A stretch of DNA of 64,000 bases, taken from Oscillospiraceae bacterium (lineage in GTDB: Bacteria > Bacillota > Clostridia > Oscillospirales > SIG627). Numbering within the stretch: position 1 is the first letter of the stretch; every line of letters begins with the position of its first letter. Position numbers and translations under genes: made by a program. Positions 54,734-62,500 of the stretch are shown in pieces. Under the pieces are notes generated by a model, which was given only the letters and a program-made list of their open reading frames with translations, was not told where the DNA came from and did not search any database. Location of the stretch: positions 416,258 to 480,257 of the forward strand of contig SVQW01000001.1 in assembly GCA_015065085.1 (NCBI GenBank), written 5' to 3'.

Positions 54734-54762
54734 ATTATAACACATATTACAGTACATTGCAA
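54734..54762 (-). promoter_or_regulatory. SigA-type promoter of the fliB-like gene
   Basis: On the minus strand TTGCAA (54762-54757), 17-bp spacer, TATAAT (54739-54734), with a TGT extension just before the -10. It lies 32 bp upstream of the start. Confidence 0.85.
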
Positions 54763-54856
54763 TAAAATCAAAAACATAAATATTATCAATTTTTTAATAA
54801 ATTAAAAATATCAGTGCAATAATAATAATATATAATTTACTTGTTTCAAATTTCGT

Positions 54857-55202
54857 GGGGGCGCAACGGTTTCGACGGGGTTTTTGAAGCAAGATAAGCG
54901 GGTAGAGTGGCAGGAACTCTTCAAAACTGCAAACTTAAAATTAAACGCTAATAGAACACAGTTAGCTGCTGCCTAATTACAGGCAGCCGTCCTTCCCGAG
55001 AGTATCGCGGCTCGGATAAGGGCGTCACTTAGCGATGAACGTGAACTGAGTTAAGCTTTGCCCTCGGTCATGATTTAATGAAGCTACGCACCGTGAAGTC
55101 TGTCATCGGACGTCCCGGTTACGGAATTTAAAACAATGACTGCACCCGGAGAAAGTTTTGTGAATAGGATTTCGGACAGGAGTTCAATTCTCCTCGCCTC
55201 CA
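54857..55202 (+). ncRNA. ssrA: Transfer-messenger RNA (tmRNA)
   Basis: The one-piece tmRNA. The 5' end GGGGGCGCAACGGUUUCGAC forms the acceptor with CGCCUCC near the 3' end, and the T-arm GUUCAAUUCUCC is present. CCA is not encoded. A pseudoknot (GAGU/ACUC and GCAG/CUGC) precedes the tag frame. The resume codon is read as GCU at 54947, at RNA position 91 as in E. coli, giving the tag ANRTQLAAA and a UAA stop at 54974-54976 in a GCUGCC/GGCAGC hairpin. A TATAAT at 54831-54836 may be the -10 box, but no good -35 was found. tmRNA frees stalled ribosomes together with SmpB. Confidence 0.95.
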
Positions 55203-55236
55203 TAACTCAATATCAAGTAATTGATAAAATCAAAAA

Positions 55237-55276
55237 ATGCGTCGCACAAGCAAGCTTTACTTGCCATGCGGCGCAT
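55237..55276 (+). terminator. Hairpin terminator of ssrA
   Basis: A stem of 10 bp (ATGCGTCGCA with TGCGGCGCAT, one G-T pair) is extended by GCAAG/CTTGC and followed by CTTTTTCTT. It lies 34 bp past the tmRNA 3' end. Confidence 0.8.
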
Positions 55277-55349
55277 CACTTTTTCTTAGCTTCGATACCC
55301 TTGGATAATAATTTCACCAAAATCTATGAAAATTGAGGCTGAAACAGGT

Positions 55350-55388
55350 ATACACAGCTTACGGCAAGTAAAGCCATAAGCTGTGTAT
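55350..55388 (+). terminator. Second hairpin with T-run downstream of ssrA
   Basis: A 12-bp stem (ATACACAGCTTA and its complement) with an inner GGC/GCC pair is followed by TTTTTG. It has terminator form, although no gene ends directly before it; it may be a backup terminator or end a lost gene. Confidence 0.6.
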
Positions 55389-55678
55389 TTTTGTCTTTAT
55401 TAATCTCAGAAAACGCGCGATAACGTTTTTCGCCTTGTTTTACAAGGTTTTTTCACGCAAAATCTACGCGATTTTAGCGTTGTTTCTGCGCGATTTTTGT
55501 TAAATCACAATAAATCATGCGGAAGGAGTTCAAGTCGATGTTCACATTAGTATATATACTTCTGCTTTTAGGCGAGCGTGTTTAATTGATATTGATAGTT
55601 ATGCAACCATAACAGACGGGCGTTGTCAAAAGCCAAATACTCGGGTTATTATAAAATTCAATTAAACGATTATGCACG
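55389..55678. other. Gene-poor stretch between ssrA and the AraC gene
   Basis: Nothing convincing is encoded in the 290 bases here. Repeated CGCGAT-like words (about 55424-55496) make weak inverted repeats. The only coding hint is a 22-codon frame from ATG 55517 to 55585 with an internal ATG at 55538 that has AAGGAG at good spacing; it would give a short hydrophobic peptide. In the frame beside it (about 55525-55663) a stretch of some 45 codons is open but lacks a start, which may be the end of a decayed gene. Confidence 0.45.
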
Positions 55679-56407
55679 TCATTCAAAGAGCTTTTTATAT
55701 TCGCGCGGTGAAATTTTTTCTTGCTTTTTGAATACTTTTGAAAAATAAAAGCTGTTGCAAAATCCGCATTGATCGGCTATCTCCGCCATGCTGAGGTATC
55801 TGTCAAGGCGGATTAGCTCCTTTGCTCTGTTTATCCGCATACGGTTAAGATATTCAACCGGAGAAAAAGAGGTATATTTTTTAAATATTCTGCGGAAATA
55901 ATCCGGATTATAGCCCGATGCGGTAATATAATCGCTTGGCTTGAAATCGTTATTACCCAAATTTTCCGTCAACACCGTTTTGAACTTCAAAATAAATTCG
56001 GGAAAATTACTGTCGCTTACTGCTTGTTGGATATAAAGACAGATAAGATCCGCGATTTTTTCTCGCAATGCTTCTTTGATTGGCGCATTCTCGGAATCCA
56101 TGGATACCAACATATAAAAAAGCTTTCTGAGGTTTCCGTCCGTATCCCTGACTGTGAAGGGATGAGCCGGAAAATCGCATTTTTTAATTTGGAAATGCAA
56201 ATAAACAAACAGGACATCCGATTCGGCATTATGTACTGTATCAGGCGGTAACACCAAAAGCATTCCCTCGTCCAACTTCCAAACCTTATCGCCGATTGTA
56301 ATATTTGTGTGTCCTTTTTCCTGATAGATAAATTCCCACACGGTATGGGAATGAAAATGACAATTAATAGTCGGTTTGGATGAACAGTAGCCACCGATAT
56401 AATTCAT
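55679..56407 (-). CDS. AraC-family transcriptional regulator
   Basis: A 242-residue regulator. The N-terminal cupin (about 8-80) has CHFHSHTVWEF and a second barrel segment LVLPPDTVHN, which suggests a small ligand such as a sugar. The C-terminal double helix-turn-helix (about 145-242) has SGYNPDYFRRIFKKYTSFSP and ADQCGFCNSFYFSKVFKK. The ATG at 56407 is chosen because the promoter at 56445-56473 would leave almost no leader for the ATG at 56431. It is divergent from the giant secreted-protein gene, so regulation of that gene is likely. Confidence 0.88.
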   Translation of the reverse strand: MNYIGGYCSSKPTINCHFHSHTVWEFIYQEKGHTNITIGDKVWKLDEGMLLVLPPDTVHNAESDVLFVYLHFQIKKCDFPAHPFTVRDTDGNLRKLFYMLVSMDSENAPIKEALREKIADLICLYIQQAVSDSNFPEFILKFKTVLTENLGNNDFKPSDYITASGYNPDYFRRIFKKYTSFSPVEYLNRMRINRAKELIRLDRYLSMAEIADQCGFCNSFYFSKVFKKQEKISPREYKKLFE

Positions 56408-56444
56408 ACAGTTTCTCTGCCTTTCGTACATTATTATGATTTGA

Positions 56445-56473
56445 ATACTAACACAAAAACTTCATTTTGTCAA
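56445..56473 (-). promoter_or_regulatory. SigA-type promoter of the AraC gene
   Basis: On the minus strand a consensus TTGACA (56473-56468), 17-bp spacer and TAGTAT (56450-56445). Confidence 0.75.
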
Positions 56474-56505
56474 TAGGCTGAATGTAAAAAAAGTCGGTTT
56501 TGTAT

Positions 56506-56524
56506 ATATTTTAGTCTAAAATAT
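56506..56524. promoter_or_regulatory. 19-bp perfect palindrome, candidate operator
   Basis: ATATTTTAG, a central T and CTAAAATAT make a 9-1-9 perfect inverted repeat. It ends 3 bp before the -35 box of the giant gene and begins 32 bp from the -35 of the AraC gene, the position of an activator or repressor site. The binding protein is not known; the AraC product is one candidate. Confidence 0.6.
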
Positions 56525-56527
56525 CCA

Positions 56528-56556
56528 TTGTACTGTTTCTGTCGCTATGCTATAAT
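56528..56556 (+). promoter_or_regulatory. SigA-type promoter of the giant secreted-protein gene
   Basis: TTGTAC (56528-56533), 17-bp spacer, TATAAT (56551-56556) with an extended TGC before the -10. The start codon is 42 bp downstream, with AGGAAAGG between. Confidence 0.88.
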
Positions 56557-56598
56557 GAACTTGGAAATAAAAAAATTTTTTCAGGAAAGGAAAAAACA

Positions 56599-59500
56599 AT
56601 GAAGAAAACTAAAACACTTCGCACACTTTTGATTGTTTCATTGCTGGCGCTGTGCCTTATGAGCCTTTGCTCTGCGGCAGTAAGCGTTGAGGATGTTACC
56701 TCTCAGGTAGGACCTCAGGTCACCCTGAAGGCAACCGGCAGCGAAGCAGAATCTTACCGGTGGTATACCTGCGATGACGCAGAGGGAACAAACTCTGTTA
56801 TCATTGAGGGCGCGACAAGTTCCGTGTATACCACAAATTATCTTGATGTGGCAGGTAAGACATACTACAAGGTAGTGGCAGGTGACGAATCCGATGTCGC
56901 AACCGTTACTGCGACTATGCCTACCGAGCCTGTTGTACTTATGTGCAATAACGAGGCTGACCTTGCAAAATGGAGCATTTCCGGCTCCGGCAGAGCTATC
57001 GCCAACATTGACGGCAAGGACGTTTTTACTTACGTTCCCGCAAGTGACGGTATTACCAATTTCACCGCCTCTGTTGATGACATTTATCTTCAGGGCTACC
57101 CCTATGTTGTAATCAAGGCAAGCTATCCCGATTACACATGGAACAGCATACAGGTTTATATTAACTCTGACCGCTTTGAGCCCAATCAGTACAATATTAC
57201 TGCCGGCTTCTCCATGGATAGCGGCGTACCCTGCAACCAGGGCTTTGCCACTATTGTTCTGGACGTACTCAACAATAAATACGAATGCTATGTTGACGGA
57301 GTAATTAAAAACAGCGGAAATGTTTCTGCCGACGGCGGTTCCGCCTGGAAGGGTATGCTGAGAGACCAAAAGCTGCGTGTCGACTTTTCCAACAATAACA
57401 CCGGCATGCCCTGCTACATTGAATATGTAGGCTTTTTCCCCACAAAAGATATGGCGCTTAATTATGCAGGCGAAATGCCTCATGACGACGATGCAGCAAG
57501 CATTTTTGCGGCTCTCGAAGAAGAGGGTGCGCTTTCCATGCCCTATGGTACCGCCTCCGACAAAGCGACCGTGGAGGCTTATGCCCAAGAGCTGGTTGAG
57601 ACTCTTACCGCAGATATTATCGACGGTATTGACGCTACCACCGTTCTTACCTTTAACGGCGGTGAGTACAAGCCCTCTGACGTAAGTACCGAGGAAGGCG
57701 AATACACCTTCTGCGTAAAGCTGGTTGTGGGTGATAAGACATTCCGCCGTACCATCGTTGAAAAGGAATTCACCATGACTCTGGCGGCTAAGCCCCAGAC
57801 AGATGTATTCCTGCCCGACGTTTCGGTAGGTATCGGCGAAGGTGTAACTCTCACTGCGGAGCTTAAGGACGGCGTGATCGCCGAGACATACAAATGGTAC
57901 ACCTGCACCGATACAGAGGGAACAAATCCCGTTGAAATTGTCGGTGCCGATGGTGCGTCCTATACCGTAGCCGGCAGTGAAACAGTCGGCACAAGCTACT
58001 ACAAGGTAGTTGTAAACGGTGACGAAGCACTTAGCTGTGTTGCTGTTGTTACGGTCGGTTATCCAACCGAGCCTGTTGTTTTCAAATTCAACAGTGATAA
58101 GGACCTGCAATACTTCTCCGCTACCGGCAAGGAAATTGTAAATATCGACGGCAAGACTGCGCTCAAATTTGACGGTGCTTCGCCCACCCCCAACTACGAC
58201 GGTATGCTCACTCTGGCTGCAAACTACGTAAATGATTTTTACGTTCAGGCATATCCCTACATCGTAGTAAGCGCAAGCTACCCTCAGCATGATTACAACA
58301 ATCTTGACGTATATATGGGTACCGACATTTACGATACCAGTACCACCTACGGTTTCTCCACTGCATACACCGGTATTGCAACCGCCTGCAAGAGCGGCTT
58401 TACCAAGACAATTGTCGATACCACCAAACTCACTCCCGCGAGTGGCTTTGATAAGCCGTATAAAGGAAAACTGACTGCTCTTCGCTTTGACATTACAAAC
58501 GGTGAGTACAATGTGGGCAAGCCTGTTTATGTTGAATACATAGGTTTCTTCCCCACACTGGAAGTGGCTCAGGCATATGCAGGTGAAATGCCTGATGACG
58601 ACGCGGCTCAGCCTATTATCGATGCTATTGAAAAGGCTGAAGTGGACGGTAAATTCTCCATCAAGTTCAGCCAGGCTGAAAAGGAAGATATTGCCGCTCA
58701 GACCGCACTTACCATGATTAACGAGCTGACCGCAAGCGCTGTTGAAGAGCTTAAGTCTGATTACAGCATCGTTGATTTTGCCATTGCAAATGCTAAATAC
58801 ACCCGTGCATCTCCTACCGGCAAGGGTACGTATACTCTCGATGCACAGGTTCTCGTAGGTAACGAGCCCTTCAAGTGCTCTCTTATTTCTACAAGTGTTA
58901 CCATGAACCTTGAGGAAAAGCCCGCTCCTGTTGTTATGAGATTTGATTCTCAGGAACAGGTTACCGCAGCAAGCGTAAGTGGTGCAACTTTCGTGACCGA
59001 AGGCGACCGTTCCTTTATGAGCGTTTCTCCCGGTAACGGTACTTCCGATGTTGACCTTGAATATTCCAAGTTCTACGAAAACACTAATAAGAAGTTTAAT
59101 TTCCAAGATTATCCTTATGTAAAAATGTCTTATAGACGTAAGGTCCCTGCAAATCTTACCGGTGTCGACGGAAAAGCTGCAACTGAGGCAATAACCATGT
59201 ACGGTCCTAACTATTCTTCTTATTATATGATATACCCTGTTTCCGATTATGACAATCCATATTGGGAAGAGATGATAATCGATTTACGCGATGAAACTAC
59301 TAAGCAGATTGCATTCTATAAAGATGGTGCTGTTGCTCCCGTATACGGAACCTTTCAAAAGAGTCCTGCTAATTCTATATGGGATCAATTAAAGGTTACA
59401 GACAATAATCCTGTTAGAATCCGATTGAGCCGTTATGGCACTCAGAACCGTACGATAGACTATGAATACATAGCATTCTTCGCTTCCGAGGATGAGGCTA

Positions 59501-62500
59501 AGATGTATCCTCAGGCACTTCCGGAAAATGCAACCTACGACGTTGAAACACTTTCCAAGGCAAACACTCTCACCGCTTCCGAAGGTGTTATAACTCAATC
59601 TCAGGCTCAGGAGCTGGTTGAGGAACACCTCAAGACCCTCGTATTTGCAACCAACTACAATATTGATACTGCAAACGCAAGATTTACTGCGCCTTCTTCT
59701 GCAAGCACAGGTACTTATGCGGTTGACGTATGGTTCGGCGGTGAAAGAAAAGAAGAGTACACTGTTACTGTTACCGTAACGATGGCTAAGCTTCCCGAGC
59801 CCACTATTGTATATCTGGATTCTTATACGGTGCTTGACACAATCACCGGCGATAATGCCGCTCTCACTCTGGAAGACGGCGTAATCAAGATGACCGTAAA
59901 TAATGCCGAAAATGACGACGGCTTCTTCCTGCTGACCCGATTCCCCGGCACTGCCGATCGCTTCAGCGCCACACAGCTTCCTTACCTTAAGATGAGATAT
60001 AAGATAAGCGGTATCAGTCAGGATGCCAACGGCAATCCTGTTGACCCTGCAACCGTTTATGCACAGTTCTTCTTCTGGATGACTGACTCCACCAATCCTG
60101 CCATAGCCAACGCTCAGATTCCCTGCCTCGGCTTCCGTCCCTACGGCGGCAGCTTTGAGGACGGCGATGAAATAGAGCTTATCATGGATACCTCCTATGT
60201 GCCTGCAACGGAAAAAGGCAAAGCAAACGGTTTCTGGGTAAGAAATATTACCAAGGGCGAAACCGAGTACACCGGTTACAAATTCTCCAGCCCCCGTTAC
60301 GAGTACGATAAAGAGGGTTGTGAAAATGTAAAGAGAACTCCCAACACCAATTATACCCAGATACGTCTCAACTTAGCACGTGAGGCAAATCTTCCCCGTG
60401 AAGCAGAGGTTGCATACGTGGCATTCTTCGCTTCCTTCGACGAGGCAAAGAATTTCGACTCCGTTACCGACACACAGAGAAGATTCACCGAAGCTGAACA
60501 GGCACTCAAAAACAGTAATCCTCAGGATATTGTAATTAACTGGGGTAAGGTTGCCATGGAAAGAACCGAAATCGGCGACGAAAGAGCAACCTATAAGCCC
60601 GACGGCAGCTTTGATTATGCCGGTGTCAAGACACAGACGGTTACTGCAGCCAACGGTCTTGCAGCGTGGGTAGATTCTTATCTCGGCGTTGGCGCCGTTG
60701 CTGATATAAAGAGCTATGTAGCTCCTACCGCAACCACCAACGGCGAATATGTATTCGACGTTGCTCTGGAAAGCGGTTATCAGAGAAAAGTCGTAGAAAA
60801 TGTACGTGTCGGCGTTGGTAAAAAGCCGGACGATTACATTATGGTCCGCTTCAATGACCCCGCGATTGTTTCCAAGCTGTCTGTTCCCACCGTAAACAAA
60901 ACAACGGTTGAGGACAACCTTCTCAAGATTGACCTCACCGATCCCAGACACAGTTCACAGTTCAATGTGACGGTTGATATTCAGAAGCTGGGAATCGCTC
61001 CCTTTGACCTGGAAAACTATTCCTTCATACTTATGAAGCATAAGCGTTTGGGCGATACCTCCCCTGCTTCCTTCACCTTTAACACTCAGGAGGGAACAAC
61101 CGGAACTGTTAACTATATCGGCATAGGCTGGTATGCGGACGAATGGTATTATACTCTGTACGATGCCTCCATCCGTGATAATGTGACACCCTGGACGTTC
61201 AGCTACAACCTTGCTACAAATAAGCTTGAAGAGCTTACCTCAACTCCTCTGTATCCTCATCCTGCCGCACCTGCGTTCAAAGGAACGGCGAAGAGCTTTA
61301 CGTTTAATCTCGGCAACCGTATCTTTGCAAAGCGTGGCGCGGAAGTTGAATACATCGCATTCTTCCCCTCCATGGCGGATGCGAGAAACTATGTTCAGAA
61401 CATGGAAGCACTTGAGGACGCAATCAGCGATACCACTGTTGAACTCAAGAATTACACCGCCGACATCGTATCCTACTACGACGGTAACACTCAGGCAATA
61501 GCCGAAGCTAAGGCGAAGGCTATCATTGAGGATAAGCTTTCTCACAAGGATGCAACAGTAGCCGTAATCACCGCAGGCTACACCGCACCTGTACTTGGCG
61601 AAACCGACGGAAGCTACGTATTCACCGCAAAGGTAACTCTTGACGGCGAAACTGTTTACACCACTGACAAAATTACTCTTACCATTGGTAAGGACGCTGA
61701 CAACAGCGCAGTTGTATACAGATTTACCAACCCTGCATTTATAGAAACCATCAAGGGCGCAAAGGCTGAATATGACTATAAGTCTATGAAGCTTACAGGC
61801 AACAGCTTCACCTTGGAAGTAGGTGCAGATAATCCCAACGTTTCCGAGGCTTACGCTGTTATGGCACTTGACGCAACCTACACAGGAAGCGTTACCGCAC
61901 TTATCAACGGTACAGTTACTGTTAATGCGGATGCCGACGGATACTTTGACATCAGCACAGTTACCGATGCAATCGACACTGTTGAGTTCACCTTCGAGGA
62001 TGCAGACGCACAGATTGTTGCACTTGGCTTCTTCGCAGACGATACCGCAGCTGATGCTTACAACTTTGATGCAATTCCCACCGCACTTACCGATGCAAAG
62101 GCGGCATTCAACGGCTCTCACAGCTATGCAGCTGCAGACAGCAAGACTCTTGCTGATGCAAAGGCATACACCTACGGAACTTACGTTCCCCAAAAGCTTT
62201 CCGGCACCGACGTTGGATTCGCACAGCTTACCTACAGCGAATATGTTGCTTCCACTGCCACCAAGGGCGGCTCGGTTGACATAACGGTTACATTGTCTTA
62301 CGGCGACAGAACAGCTACCTACTACACAGACGTTACCTATACTGCAAAGCTGGCAGTTGACCCCTATGAAGCTGATGAAGTTGAAACCAGCAAGGGTCAC
62401 CGCTTCCTGGGCTATGACACCATCACTGCTCAGAATGACTTCTCCGCTGTTCCTCAGACTCTTGAATTCCAAATGATGGCTGAAAGCAGTCTTTTAATCG

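Noticed and set aside
54929..54931. GCA as tmRNA resume codon, giving a 15-residue tag
   Set aside because: The GCA lies in the pseudoknot stem (CUGC pairs with GCAG) and at RNA position 73; GCU at position 91 fits known tmRNA layout better.
54857..55678. att direct repeat of the tmRNA 3' end marking an integrated island
   Set aside because: I saw no second copy of the tmRNA 3' end in the DNA up to 64000; the island idea is kept only as a low-level inference.
56638..59106. Long open frame of 822 codons on the minus strand, opposite the giant gene
   Set aside because: It is antisense to a gene with promoter, RBS, signal peptide and recognisable domains. Its translation is low in expected domain patterns and rich in Cys and Asn, as shadows of G+C-rich codons are.
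61240..62472. Open frame of 410 codons on the minus strand
   Set aside because: Same reason: antisense to the repeated modules of the giant gene, no RBS and no family pattern.
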